From Asaia bogorensis (GTDB lineage: Bacteria > Pseudomonadota > Alphaproteobacteria > Acetobacterales > Acetobacteraceae): a DNA stretch of 35,600 bases. Below are positions 16,222 to 24,258 of the stretch, piece by piece. The stretch covers positions 1 to 35,600 of the forward strand of contig CAMDGX010000047.1 of NCBI GenBank assembly GCA_945897825.1. The letters are read 5' to 3'. Every line of letters starts with the position of its first letter. The stretch's first letter is position 1. The notes below the pieces were generated by a model. It ran no database searches. It was given only the letters and a program-made list of their open reading frames with translations, and was not told the origin of the DNA. Made by a program: the position numbers and the translations under genes.

Positions 16222-17847
16222 ATGCGAAACCTCACCCGCCGCACCGCAGGCCTCCTCGCCGCCTCGGCCGCTCTCCCCCGCATCGCCATCGCCCAGGCCG
16301 ACACGCGCCCCAGCATCACCATCGCCGTCCAGCGCATCGCCAACTCCAACACCTTCGACAATTTGCGCGAGCACTCCAACGTCGGCGAGCGCACCGCACT
16401 GCTGTTCAACGAACGCCTGATCGAGATCGACTGGCGCGGCGACCTGCGCCAGAAACCGGGCCTGGCCGTCTCCTGGCACCGCCCCGACGAGCGAACGGTG
16501 GAGCTGAAGCTGCGCGAGGGCGTGGTATTCCACAACGGCGACCCCTTCACCGCCGAGGACGTCGCCGCCCGCTTCAGCGCCCAGGGCATGTTCGGCGACA
16601 CCCGCCCCACCGTCGACGGCAAGACCCTGCCGCACGCCTTCACCGGCCTGACCGGCCAAGCGTCGAAGGATCTTCCGAAGGAAATCCCTCCCGTCGCCCG
16701 CCGCCTCTGGCCCGGGCTCGACCGCATCGAGGTGGTGGATCGCCACACCGTGCGCTTCCACAACGCCACCCCCGATGTCACGCTGGAAGGCCGCATGGCC
16801 GCTCTCGGCAGCGAAGTCGTCTCCCGCCGCGCCCATGCCGAGGCGCCGAACTGGCTGGAATACGCCCGCAAGCCCATCGGCACCGGCCCCTACATGATCC
16901 GCGAATTCAAGCCCGACTCCTACCTGGTCCTCGAATCCCACGACGCCTACTGGGGCGGCCGCCCGCCGCTGAAGTCGATCCGCCTGGTCGAGGTGCCCGA
17001 GGTGTCCTCGCGCATCAACGGCCTGCTCGCCGGCGAATACCATTTCGCCTGCGACATCCCACCCGACCAGATCTCCAGCGTCGAGCGCAACCCCGCCTTC
17101 GAGGTGCTGGGCGGCACCATCCTCAACCACCGCCTGACCAGCTTCGACAAGTTCCACCCCGCCCTCGCCGACCCGCGCGTCCGCCTCGCCATGGCCCATG
17201 CCATCGACCGGCAGACCATCGTCGACGCCCTGTGGGCCGGGCGCACCCGCGTGCCGAAGGGCCTGCAATGGGAGTTCTTCGGCGACATGTTCATCGCCGA
17301 ATGGAACACCCCGGCCTACGACCCCGCGAAGTCGCGCCAGTTGCTGAAAGAGGCCGGCTACAAGGGCGACCCGATCCCCTATCGCCTGCTGAACAACTAC
17401 TACGTCAACCAGGTCGCCACTTCCCAGGTGCTGGTCGAGATGTGGAAGCAGGTCGGCGTCAATGTCGCCATCGAGATGAAGGAAACCTTCGTCCAGCTGC
17501 GCGACCGCTCCCAGCCGCGCGGCGTGCGGGACTGGTCGTCCGGCGCCACGCTGTCGGACCCGGTCGGCTCGATGGTCTCCAATTTCGGCCCCAACGGCGC
17601 CGCCCAGCAAGCGCGCGAATACGCCAACGAGGAGTTCACCAAGCTGAGCGTCGTACTCGAAACCAGCGCCGACCGCGCGCTGCGCCGCCGCGCCTTCGCC
17701 CGCATGCTGGAGATCGCCGAGCGCGACGACCCCGCCTACATCATGCTCCACCAAGCCGCGACCTTCACCGCCAAGCGCAAGGAGATCAAGTGGCGCGCCA
17801 TGCCGGCCTTCCAGATGGACTTCTCGCCCGGTAACTTCGCGCTGTGA
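16222..17847 (+). CDS. ABC transporter solute-binding protein, family 5 (paralogue 3)
   Basis: Protein of 541 residues with a Tat-like signal (NLTRRTAGLLAASAALPRIAIAQA). SBP family 5 features are REGVVFHNGDPFTAEDV, KPIGTGPYMIREFKP, DAYWGGRPPLKSIRL and SSRINGLLAGEYHFACDIPPDQ. It is the paralogue directly coupled to the transporter genes: its stop overlaps the start region of the first ATPase gene. GGAG at 16211-16214 gives good spacing to ATG 16222. Because it follows the hairpin element, its expression relative to the upstream hydrolase could be set by read-through or RNA processing there. The ligand is unknown. Confidence 0.88.
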   Translation: MRNLTRRTAGLLAASAALPRIAIAQADTRPSITIAVQRIANSNTFDNLREHSNVGERTALLFNERLIEIDWRGDLRQKPGLAVSWHRPDERTVELKLREGVVFHNGDPFTAEDVAARFSAQGMFGDTRPTVDGKTLPHAFTGLTGQASKDLPKEIPPVARRLWPGLDRIEVVDRHTVRFHNATPDVTLEGRMAALGSEVVSRRAHAEAPNWLEYARKPIGTGPYMIREFKPDSYLVLESHDAYWGGRPPLKSIRLVEVPEVSSRINGLLAGEYHFACDIPPDQISSVERNPAFEVLGGTILNHRLTSFDKFHPALADPRVRLAMAHAIDRQTIVDALWAGRTRVPKGLQWEFFGDMFIAEWNTPAYDPAKSRQLLKEAGYKGDPIPYRLLNNYYVNQVATSQVLVEMWKQVGVNVAIEMKETFVQLRDRSQPRGVRDWSSGATLSDPVGSMVSNFGPNGAAQQAREYANEEFTKLSVVLETSADRALRRRAFARMLEIAERDDPAYIMLHQAATFTAKRKEIKWRAMPAFQMDFSPGNFAL

Positions 17848-18836
17848 TGCCCTCTCCTCCTGCAATGTCTGAACCGCTTGTCTCCATCCGCGACCTGCGG
17901 GTCTCTTTCCACGGCCTGCCCGCCCTGCGCGGCATCGACCTCGATGTCGCCCCGGGCGAGGCGGTCGGACTCGTCGGCGAGTCCGGCTGCGGCAAGTCCG
18001 TCACCTGGCTCGCCGCCCTCGGCCTGCTGCCGCGCACCGCGACGGTCACCGGCAGCGTCACGCTGGGGACGCAGCAACTCCTCGCCGCCCCGCCCCCGGT
18101 GCTCGACCGCATCCGCGGCGGGCGCATCGCCATGATCTTCCAGGACCCCGCCAGCGCCCTCAATCCAGTCAAGCGCGTCGGCGTCCAGGTGGCCGAGGCG
18201 CTGCGCCTGCATCGCGGCATGGAAGGGGCGGCCGCCCAGGTGGAGGTGCTGCGCCTGTTCGACCAGGTCGGCATCCCCGATGCGAAGCGCCGCATCCACA
18301 TCTACCCGCACGAGATGTCCGGCGGGCAGAACCAGCGCGTGATGATCGCCATGGCGCTGGCCGGCCAGCCGGAACTGCTGGTCGCCGACGAGCCCACCAC
18401 GGCGCTGGACGCCACCATCCAGGCTCAGATCCTCGACCTGCTGCGCCGCCTGCAGCAGGAGACCGGCATGGCCCTCGTGCTCATCAGCCACGACCTCGGC
18501 GTGGTGGCCGAGATGTGCCGCCGCGTCTGCGTCATGTATGCCGGGCGCATCGTCGAGCAGGCGCCGAGCGACGAGCTGTTCGCCAATCCGCGCCACCCCT
18601 ACACCACCGGCCTGCTCGCCGCCCTGCCCGACATGGTCGGCCCGAGGCGGCGGCTGGAAGCGATCCCCGGTGGCGTGCCGGAGCCGTGGAACATGCCGCC
18701 GGGCTGCGCCTTCGCGCCGCGCTGCGCCCACGCCACCGCCGCCTGCGACGCCGGGATGCCCGGCTTCGTGCCGACCGGGCCGGAGCACGAAGCCGCCTGC
18801 ATCCACGTGGAGTCCGCCGCCATGGTGCCGGCATGA
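17844..18836 (+). CDS. Dipeptide/oligopeptide-type ABC transporter ATPase (DppD-like)
   Basis: ATPase of about 330 residues with Walker A GESGCGKS, signature MSGGQNQRV, Walker [13 protein letters not shown] and the H-loop ISHDL. The C-terminal OppD/DppD extension contains the cysteine-bearing segment [20 protein letters not shown] seen in this subfamily. It energises import together with the next ATPase. The start is uncertain: GTG 17844 overlaps the preceding stop, ATG 17847 is adjacent, and ATG 17865 ([11 protein letters not shown]) matches the usual family start. None has a strong ribosome-binding site, so translational coupling is likely. The order (ATPases before permeases) is reversed relative to E. 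coli dpp. Confidence 0.9.
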   Translation: MMPSPPAMSEPLVSIRDLRVSFHGLPALRGIDLDVAPGEAVGLVGESGCGKSVTWLAALGLLPRTATVTGSVTLGTQQLLAAPPPVLDRIRGGRIAMIFQDPASALNPVKRVGVQVAEALRLHRGMEGAAAQVEVLRLFDQVGIPDAKRRIHIYPHEMSGGQNQRVMIAMALAGQPELLVADEPTTALDATIQAQILDLLRRLQQETGMALVLISHDLGVVAEMCRRVCVMYAGRIVEQAPSDELFANPRHPYTTGLLAALPDMVGPRRRLEAIPGGVPEPWNMPPGCAFAPRCAHATAACDAGMPGFVPTGPEHEAACIHVESAAMVPA

Positions 18837-19813
18837 GCCTGCTCTCGCTCGACGGCGTCAGCCGCGTCTATTCCACCCGGCGCGGCCTGTTCGGCCAGCC
18901 GGTGCCGGTGCGCGCGGTCGACCATGTCTCGTTCTCGATTGCCCCCGGCCGCACGCTCGGCATCGTGGGCGAATCCGGCTGCGGCAAGTCGACCACCGGG
19001 CGGGTGGCGCTCGGCATCGAGCATCCGAGCGAAGGCACGGTAATGTTCGAAGGTGCCGCGATGCCGCACGCCGGCACGCCCGGCTGGCGCCGGATGCGGG
19101 CACGGCTGCAACTGGTCCACCAGGACCCGCTCGGCGCGATGGACCGCCGCCTGACCGTGGCCGCCCAGGTCGAGGAGCCGCTGGAGATCCACGGCATCGG
19201 CGACAAGGCGGAGCGGCGCGATCGCGTGGCCGCCCTGCTGCGCGATGTCGGGCTGCGCGCCGACCTCGCCGAGCGTCACCCGCACGAGCTTTCGGGCGGG
19301 CAGCGCCAGCGCGCCGTGCTGGCCCGGGCGCTCGCCACCGATCCCGCGCTGCTGGTGGCGGACGAGCCGGTTTCGGCGCTGGACGTCTCGATCCAGGCGC
19401 AGGTGATCAACATGCTGACCGACCTGCAGGAGGCGCGCGGCATCGCCATGCTGTTCATCAGCCACGACCTCAAGGTGGTGCGCCAGGTGAGCCACGAGGT
19501 CGCCGTGATGTATCTCGGCCGCATCGTCGAGCAGGGCGACCCGGAGGCGATCTTCGCCGATCCGCTGCATCCGTATTCCCGTGCCCTGGTCTCGGCGATC
19601 CCGGTGCCGGGGCCGCGGCGGATCGAGCGCGTGGTGCTCACCGGCGATCCGCCCAACCCCGCCGACCGGCCGAGCGGCTGCGCCTTCCATCCGCGCTGCC
19701 CGGTGGCCGTCGCCGCCTGCGCGCAGGTGGTGCCCGAGCTGCGCCCCGCCGCCGACGGGCGGAAGGTCGCCTGCCACCTGGTTCCGGAAGCTTCTGTCGC
19801 GAAGGCTGCCTGA
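18833..19813 (+). CDS. Dipeptide/oligopeptide-type ABC transporter ATPase (DppF-like)
   Basis: Protein of 326 residues, second ATPase of the pair. It has Walker A GESGCGKS, signature LSGGQRQRAVLARAL, Walker B LLVADEPVSALD and the H-loop ISHDL, plus the C-terminal oligopeptide/dipeptide domain with PSGCAFHPRCPVAVAAC. The N-terminal segment with YSTRRGLFGQPVPVRAVDHVSF is typical of DppF/OppF. ATG 18833 overlaps the stop of the first ATPase by four bases; a longer frame upstream is only read-through of another frame. The bases of its stop codon (19811-19813) overlap the permease ATG at 19813, so the five transporter genes are tightly coupled. Confidence 0.92.
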   Translation: MSLLSLDGVSRVYSTRRGLFGQPVPVRAVDHVSFSIAPGRTLGIVGESGCGKSTTGRVALGIEHPSEGTVMFEGAAMPHAGTPGWRRMRARLQLVHQDPLGAMDRRLTVAAQVEEPLEIHGIGDKAERRDRVAALLRDVGLRADLAERHPHELSGGQRQRAVLARALATDPALLVADEPVSALDVSIQAQVINMLTDLQEARGIAMLFISHDLKVVRQVSHEVAVMYLGRIVEQGDPEAIFADPLHPYSRALVSAIPVPGPRRIERVVLTGDPPNPADRPSGCAFHPRCPVAVAACAQVVPELRPAADGRKVACHLVPEASVAKAA

Positions 19814-20751
19814 TGCTCCGTTTCGTTGCGACCCGGCTTGGCCGTGCCCTGCTGACCATCACGCTGGTGGTCACCTTCGCCTTCATCGTGCTGCGCCTGT
19901 CGGGCGATCCGGCGATGATGATCATGTCGCCTGACGCCCCCCCGGAGGCGCTGGCCGCCTTTCGCGAGGCCTGGGGGCTCGATGAGCCGATCTGGCTGCA
20001 ATACCTGAAGTACTTCACCGCCATCCTGCAGGGCGAGCTCGGCCAGTCCTTCCGCGACGGGCGGCCGGCGATCGAGCTGGTGGCCGAGCGCATTCCCGCG
20101 ACGCTGACGCTGACCCTCCCGGCGCTGGCGCTGAAGGTCGGCCTGGGCATTCCGGCCGGCATCTATGCCGCGCTGCATCGCAACTCGATGACCGACCGGG
20201 TGGTGATGACCTTTGCCGTCGCCGGCTTCACGGTGCCGAGCTTCGTGCTTGGGCTGCTGCTGGTGCTGGTGTTCGCGGTGCAGCTCGGCTGGCTGCCCTC
20301 GGGCGGGCAGGAAAGTTGGCGCAGCGTGATCCTGCCGGTGATCGCCATGGGGCTGGGCGGGGCCGGCGTGTTGGCGCGGTTCACGCGATCGGCGATGCTG
20401 GAGGTGCTCGGCCAGCCCTATATCCGCACGGCGAGTGCCAAGGGCGTGCCGTGGGGGCTGGTGGTGCGCGGCCATGCGCTGCCGAACGCGGCGATCCCGA
20501 CGGTAACGGTGGTGGGGTTCATGGTCGGCTCGCTGATGGCCGGGGCCGTGGTGGTCGAGAGCGTGTTCTCCTGGCCCGGGGTCGGGCGGCTGATGGTGGT
20601 GGCGGTGGCGAACCGGGACCTGGCGGTGGTGCAGTGCGTGCTGCTGCTGGTGTCGGCGACGATGGTGACGTCGAACCTGATCGTGGACCTGCTGTACGGG
20701 GTGCTTGATCCGCGCCTGCGCGGCTCGGCGCCGGCGGGGGGCGGGCACTGA
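19813..20751 (+). CDS. ABC transporter permease (DppB-like)
   Basis: Inner-membrane permease of 312 residues with about six helices. The first helix (LLTITLVVTFAFIVLRLSGDPA) is typical of DppB/OppB/GsiC. The coupling loop that contacts the ATPase is PYIRTASAKGVPWGLVVRGHALPNAAIPTVTV, and the C-terminal part has ESVFSWPGVGRLMVVAVANRDLAVVQ. It forms the channel as a heterodimer with the next gene product. The stop and the next start share bases in TGATG at 20749-20753. The plus-strand base bias changes from C-rich to G-rich across this gene, but the protein shows no sign of disruption. Confidence 0.93.
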   Translation: MLRFVATRLGRALLTITLVVTFAFIVLRLSGDPAMMIMSPDAPPEALAAFREAWGLDEPIWLQYLKYFTAILQGELGQSFRDGRPAIELVAERIPATLTLTLPALALKVGLGIPAGIYAALHRNSMTDRVVMTFAVAGFTVPSFVLGLLLVLVFAVQLGWLPSGGQESWRSVILPVIAMGLGGAGVLARFTRSAMLEVLGQPYIRTASAKGVPWGLVVRGHALPNAAIPTVTVVGFMVGSLMAGAVVVESVFSWPGVGRLMVVAVANRDLAVVQCVLLLVSATMVTSNLIVDLLYGVLDPRLRGSAPAGGGH

Positions 20752-21626
20752 TGTCGGAACAGGTGCTTCCCCAGGCGAGTGTCGCGGCTCCGCCGCGGCG
20801 GCGGGTGGCGATTCCGCTGGGCGTGATGCTGGCCATCGTGTGGCTGGTGGCGATGGTCGGCGTGGCGCTGCTGGCCGATGTGATCCGGCCGTATGGCATC
20901 ACGGCGATGGACCTGCGGGCGCGGTTGCAGCCGCCGGTCGGGTTCGGGGGCGACTGGCTGCATCCGCTCGGCACCGACGAGTTGGGGCGGGACGTGTTCA
21001 GCCGGCTGGTGGAATCGATCCGCATGTCGCTGCTGATCGCCTTCGGGGCGACGATCATCGCGGCGGTGTTCGGCACCACGATGGGCTTCCTGGCGGCGCA
21101 TTTCCGCGGCTGGGTGGAGCAGGCGGTGCTGATGCTGATCGACTTCCAGGCATCCATGCCGTTCCTGATCCTGGCACTTTCGGTGCTGGCGTTCTTCGGC
21201 AACTCGCTGGTGCTGTTCATCTGCTTGATGGGGCTCTACGGCTGGGAGCGGCATGCGCGCATCGCACGCGGGCTGGCGATCGCGGCGAATGCGCAGGGGT
21301 ATGCGGCGGCGGTGCGGCAGCTCGGCGCGGGGCCGATGCGGATCTATTGGAAGCACGTTCTGCCCAACATTGCTTCCACGCTGATCGTGGCGGCAACGCT
21401 GTCGTTTCCTGAGGTGGTGCTGCTGGAATCCGGACTGTCATTCCTCGGGCTCGGGGTGCAGCCGCCGATGACGTCGCTTGGGAACATGGTGGGGTATGGG
21501 CGGGACTACATCACGCGGGCGCCGTGGATCCTGCTTTCTCCTTCGTGTGTGATTGTGTTGACGACGCTGTCGGTGAGCATCCTGGGCGACTGGCTGCGCG
21601 ACCGGCTTGACCCGACGCTGACGTGA
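20751..21626 (+). CDS. ABC transporter permease (DppC-like)
   Basis: Inner-membrane permease of 291 residues, partner of the DppB-like protein. It has an N-terminal cytoplasmic lead with one helix, and then the hallmark HPLGTDELGRDVFSRLVESIRMSLLIAFGA. The coupling loop is ANAQGYAAAVRQLGAGPMRIYWKHVLPNIASTLIV, and SGLSFLGLGVQPPMTSLGNMV is near the C-terminus. ATG 20751 overlaps the preceding stop by one base. It is followed after 10 bases by the glycerophosphodiester phosphodiesterase gene, which has its own GAGGA site. Confidence 0.93.
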   Translation: MSEQVLPQASVAAPPRRRVAIPLGVMLAIVWLVAMVGVALLADVIRPYGITAMDLRARLQPPVGFGGDWLHPLGTDELGRDVFSRLVESIRMSLLIAFGATIIAAVFGTTMGFLAAHFRGWVEQAVLMLIDFQASMPFLILALSVLAFFGNSLVLFICLMGLYGWERHARIARGLAIAANAQGYAAAVRQLGAGPMRIYWKHVLPNIASTLIVAATLSFPEVVLLESGLSFLGLGVQPPMTSLGNMVGYGRDYITRAPWILLSPSCVIVLTTLSVSILGDWLRDRLDPTLT

Positions 21627-21636
21627 GGATTTGGAC

Positions 21637-22368
21637 GTGACATTGATTGCATCGCATCGCGGCGGTTCGCTCGAGGCGCCGGAGAATTCGCCAACGTCGT
21701 TCCGCCATACCGCCGGGCTGGCGGTGGAGCAGGTGGAGTTCGACGTCCATCCGACCGCCGATGGGCATATCGTGGTGATCCATGATGCGACGCTGGAGCG
21801 GACGACGGATGGGACCGGGCCGGTGGCGGCGCGGACGCTGGCGGAGTTGCGGCGGCTGACCATCACGGGGACGGCTTCGGATCGGATCATGACCTTGCCG
21901 GAGGTGATCGAGCTGTTCCGGCCGACCGGGATCGCGCTGCGGATGGAAGTGAAGTCCGATGTGGAACACCAGCCCTATCCGGGGTTGCTGGCGCAGGCGT
22001 TGCGGTTGCTGGATGCGGCGGGGATGCGGGAGCGGTGCGTGGTGACGAGTTTTCTCGCACCGATCGTCGGCGAGGCGGTGCAGGCGCCGGGGTTGCTGGG
22101 GCGGATCTGGCTGGTGGCGCCGGTGATCATGGATGATTGCGGGCTGGAGGGCGTGGTGGCGACGGCGGAGGCGCATGCGATCGGACATGTCGGCATCAGG
22201 GCGCCGCGGCTGGATGGGCGGGTGATGGCGCATCTGCGGTCGGCGGGGCTGGGCGTGGGGGCCTGGGCGGTGAACGACGCGGACAGCGTGAAGCGGATGC
22301 TGGAGCTGGGGGTGGAGGTGTTCACCACCGATATTCCGACGACGGCACTGGCGCTGCGGGGCGGATGA
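21637..22368 (+). CDS. ugpQ: Glycerophosphodiester phosphodiesterase (GDPD/UgpQ-like)
   Basis: Protein of 243 residues, the size of cytoplasmic UgpQ. GDPD motifs are H7-R8-G-G, EAPENSPTSF, the metal ligands E34-F-D36, and H49-D in VVIHDATLERTTDGTG; KSDVEH and AWAVND occur later. It hydrolyses glycerophosphodiesters to glycerol 3-phosphate and an alcohol. The start GTG 21637 is preferred because GAGGA (21624-21628) lies 8 bases upstream; a TTG at 21631 is too close to that site. No signal peptide is present, so it should act on imported substrate. As last gene of the transporter operon it gives the strongest hint that the imported compound is a phosphodiester. No terminator is evident after it. 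Confidence 0.9.
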   Translation: MTLIASHRGGSLEAPENSPTSFRHTAGLAVEQVEFDVHPTADGHIVVIHDATLERTTDGTGPVAARTLAELRRLTITGTASDRIMTLPEVIELFRPTGIALRMEVKSDVEHQPYPGLLAQALRLLDAAGMRERCVVTSFLAPIVGEAVQAPGLLGRIWLVAPVIMDDCGLEGVVATAEAHAIGHVGIRAPRLDGRVMAHLRSAGLGVGAWAVNDADSVKRMLELGVEVFTTDIPTTALALRGG

Positions 22369-22415
22369 TTTTTATTCCTATATCGGAATGAATTGGCCGC
22401 GGTGAGGCGAAGCGG

Positions 22416-23045
22416 TCAGGTGCCGGATTTTTTCCAGGCGCGGGCGGCGGCGCGCACGTAGGGCTCCAGGGGGCGGTCGGTGGGCAGACGGCCGAAGGCG
22501 GGGGGGCGCGGCGGGGCGCGACGGACTCTGGGTGGGCGTGGCCGTGGTGGCAGGCGCAGGAAGGCCGGCGGGTCGATGGCCAGGGCGTGGCAGAGCGGGC
22601 GCAGCAGGCGGCCGGCGCGGGGGACCTCGGCGAGAAAACCGGCCATCTCTGGACGTTGCAGCAGACCATGCAGGTTGCCGGCGCACGAGGCTGCCGCGGC
22701 GACGCGGCGGTTGATCCAGCCGCGTTCGCGCGGCAGGCGGGCGTAGGGCGCGCGTTGGGGCCGCGGGGCCGGGGTGGTGGGCGTGCGGGGCGGGCGCAGC
22801 GTGCCGTCGTGCCAGCGCGCGACGAGGGACTGGAAGCGCTCGGCCAGGCGCTCGACGCGGCGGAGCAGCAGCGCCCAGGTTGCGGCGGGGATCGGGCGGT
22901 GCAGGTTCGGCCGGACCTCCTCGACGAAGAAGCGGGTGCCCAGCAGCACGACGCGCGGCGCCCTGCCCTGTTGGGCGAGGAATCCGGATACGGCGGTGCC
23001 GAGGCGACCGATGATGAGGGCGAGGTGGGCGGCGATTGCTAACAT
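22416..23045 (-). CDS. Uncharacterised Arg/Pro-rich protein
   Basis: Protein of 209 residues with no function I can assign. The N-terminal part (MLAIAAHLALIIGRLGTAV) is hydrophobic and the middle is rich in arginine and proline. The segment GWINRRVAAAASCAGNLHGLLQ followed by PRAGRLLRPLCHALAIDPPAFLRLPPRP reads like a conserved block, and the C-terminus ends in AAARAWKK. I have the impression of similar orphan proteins in Acetobacteraceae, but this rests on memory only. ATG 23045 lies inside a perfect 8+1+8 palindrome. GGAAGAG is about 13 bases upstream on the minus strand, a long spacing. It is convergent with the phosphodiesterase gene and divergent from the PEP-CTERM gene. Confidence 0.55.
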   Translation of the reverse strand: MLAIAAHLALIIGRLGTAVSGFLAQQGRAPRVVLLGTRFFVEEVRPNLHRPIPAATWALLLRRVERLAERFQSLVARWHDGTLRPPRTPTTPAPRPQRAPYARLPRERGWINRRVAAAASCAGNLHGLLQRPEMAGFLAEVPRAGRLLRPLCHALAIDPPAFLRLPPRPRPPRVRRAPPRPPAFGRLPTDRPLEPYVRAAARAWKKSGT

Positions 23046-23055
23046 TGAATGTTAG
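23039..23055. promoter_or_regulatory. 17-base palindrome over a start codon
   Basis: CTAACATT, a central G, then AATGTTAG: two perfect 8-base arms. It covers the ATG (23043-23045 on the minus strand) of the uncharacterised gene. Size and symmetry are those of a dimeric repressor operator; a role in repressing this gene is inference. Confidence 0.45.
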
Positions 23056-23396
23056 ATACTCTTCCGGTGGAAGCGGTGCAAGAGGATTTTGTCGCCTCTC
23101 GGGTCGGTGCCGCCGGATGTCGTTCAGGCGTCGGACCTGATCCAATCGGACGTCGTGGCAGCAGGCGGGGAAAGATCACGGACCTTCGCCGAGCCTTGGC
23201 CAGGCCCGGCGCGGACATGGGACCAATGACGATTGTCGCTGCTCGCTGTTGCAACACGGCCTCACGGGAGCGTGGGCGTTGAACCGCCAAGGAAGGGAAG
23301 CAGGAGGACACGCTTCGGTGAACAAAATAAAATATCATGGAATTCTATTTCAGGAAATGTAGGCTCAACAAATCGCCATTGGGAAGGAAACTCTCC
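23056..23396. other. Intergenic region between divergent genes
   Basis: 341 bases without a supported gene. It runs from the palindrome to the PEP-CTERM start and turns A/T-rich from about 23320. Its only clear signals are the promoter-like pair at 23305-23333 and the GGGAAGGAA ribosome-binding site before ATG 23397. I saw no DnaA-box cluster and no structured RNA. Confidence 0.5.
23305..23333 (+). promoter_or_regulatory. Candidate promoter of the PEP-CTERM gene
   Basis: AGGACA (23305-23310) and TAAAAT (23328-23333) are separated by 17 bases, resembling sigma-70 -35 and -10 hexamers. The start codon is about 64 bases further on. The assignment rests on hexamer similarity and the local A/T-rich stretch only. 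Confidence 0.35.
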
Positions 23397-24227
23397 ATGA
23401 ATATCGCAAAAATGACTGCGATGGCCGTTATTTATTCCGGAATTTGTCTCTTCTCTACCGGATCGTATGCGGGGCCTTTCATACTGGCTGGGACAGATGC
23501 GGACGACCACGGGTCGGCCACCGCCACCACCAATCTCGATGGCTGGCTGTTCATGCAGAAGGTGCTGGAGAACCTGGCGCCAGCGGTGACGAACGGGAAC
23601 AAGAACGTGGTGGCACTCGGCAGCAATCCGGGATCGACCGCCGGCAACGCTGCCACGTCTGCGTTCAGCAAGTCGAACCTGGTATCCCAGGGCTGGTCCT
23701 TTTCGATCATCGACGGCGTCGCCGATATCGAGGCCTTCCTCAGCGGGGGAATGGGCAGCACCGGCATCGTGATGCTGGATTCCGCCAACAATGTCGGCGG
23801 CGGCCTGACCTCCGCCGAGCTGACGGCGATCTCGAACAACGCGTTGAACCTGAACAACTTCGTTGGCGCGGGCGGCGGGTTGTTCAGCCAGGAGAACAAC
23901 TTCGGCTTCCTCGGCGCGCTGGGGCTGGGGGTGACGGTCACCAACGAGTCCCAGACGGGCATCGAACTGACAGCGGCCGGCCAGTCGGCGTTTCCGGGCC
24001 TGACGAACGGCGACCTCAGCGCGGGGCCGTACCACGCCGTGTTCAACAATGTCGGGCTGATCCCGGTGCTGGGCATCTCGGCGGGGAGCGGGAACAACGT
24101 GATCATTGGATCGAGCACCGGCAGCATCATCGATCCCGGCACGCCGGGCACGGTGCCGGAGCCCATGACAGCGGCGGTGCTGGGGATCGGGCTGGCGGGG
24201 CTGGGGCTGATGCGGCAGCGGCGGTAG
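23397..24227 (+). CDS. PEP-CTERM sorting-domain secreted protein
   Basis: Protein of 276 residues. Its Sec signal peptide (MNIAKMTAMAVIYSGICLFSTGSYA) is followed by a Gly/Asn/Ala-rich extracellular domain with NLDGWLFMQKVLENLAPAV and NNFVGAGGGLFSQENNFGFLGALG. The C-terminus carries the exosortase sorting signal: VPEP, a hydrophobic helix and a basic RQRR tail. Such proteins are cleaved by exosortase and linked to exopolysaccharide or the cell surface. The function of the main domain is unknown. ATG 23397 has AAGGAA upstream; a longer frame from 23337 would disrupt the signal peptide. No exosortase or EPS cluster is in the window. The gene looks monocistronic and is convergent with an M20 hydrolase across a palindromic spacer. 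Confidence 0.85.
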   Translation: MNIAKMTAMAVIYSGICLFSTGSYAGPFILAGTDADDHGSATATTNLDGWLFMQKVLENLAPAVTNGNKNVVALGSNPGSTAGNAATSAFSKSNLVSQGWSFSIIDGVADIEAFLSGGMGSTGIVMLDSANNVGGGLTSAELTAISNNALNLNNFVGAGGGLFSQENNFGFLGALGLGVTVTNESQTGIELTAAGQSAFPGLTNGDLSAGPYHAVFNNVGLIPVLGISAGSGNNVIIGSSTGSIIDPGTPGTVPEPMTAAVLGIGLAGLGLMRQRR

Positions 24228-24258
24228 GGACGCCGGAAGCCTCAGATCGGAAGCCCCC

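Noticed and set aside
22370-22392. ATTCC...GGAAT mini-hairpin after the glycerophosphodiesterase as terminator
   Set aside because: The stem has only five A/T-rich pairs and is not followed by a T run on the plus strand.
23056-23396. Possible replication origin near the skew reversal
   Set aside because: No DnaA-box-like cluster (TTATNCACA), no dnaA, repABC or parAB gene is visible; the skew change alone is not enough.
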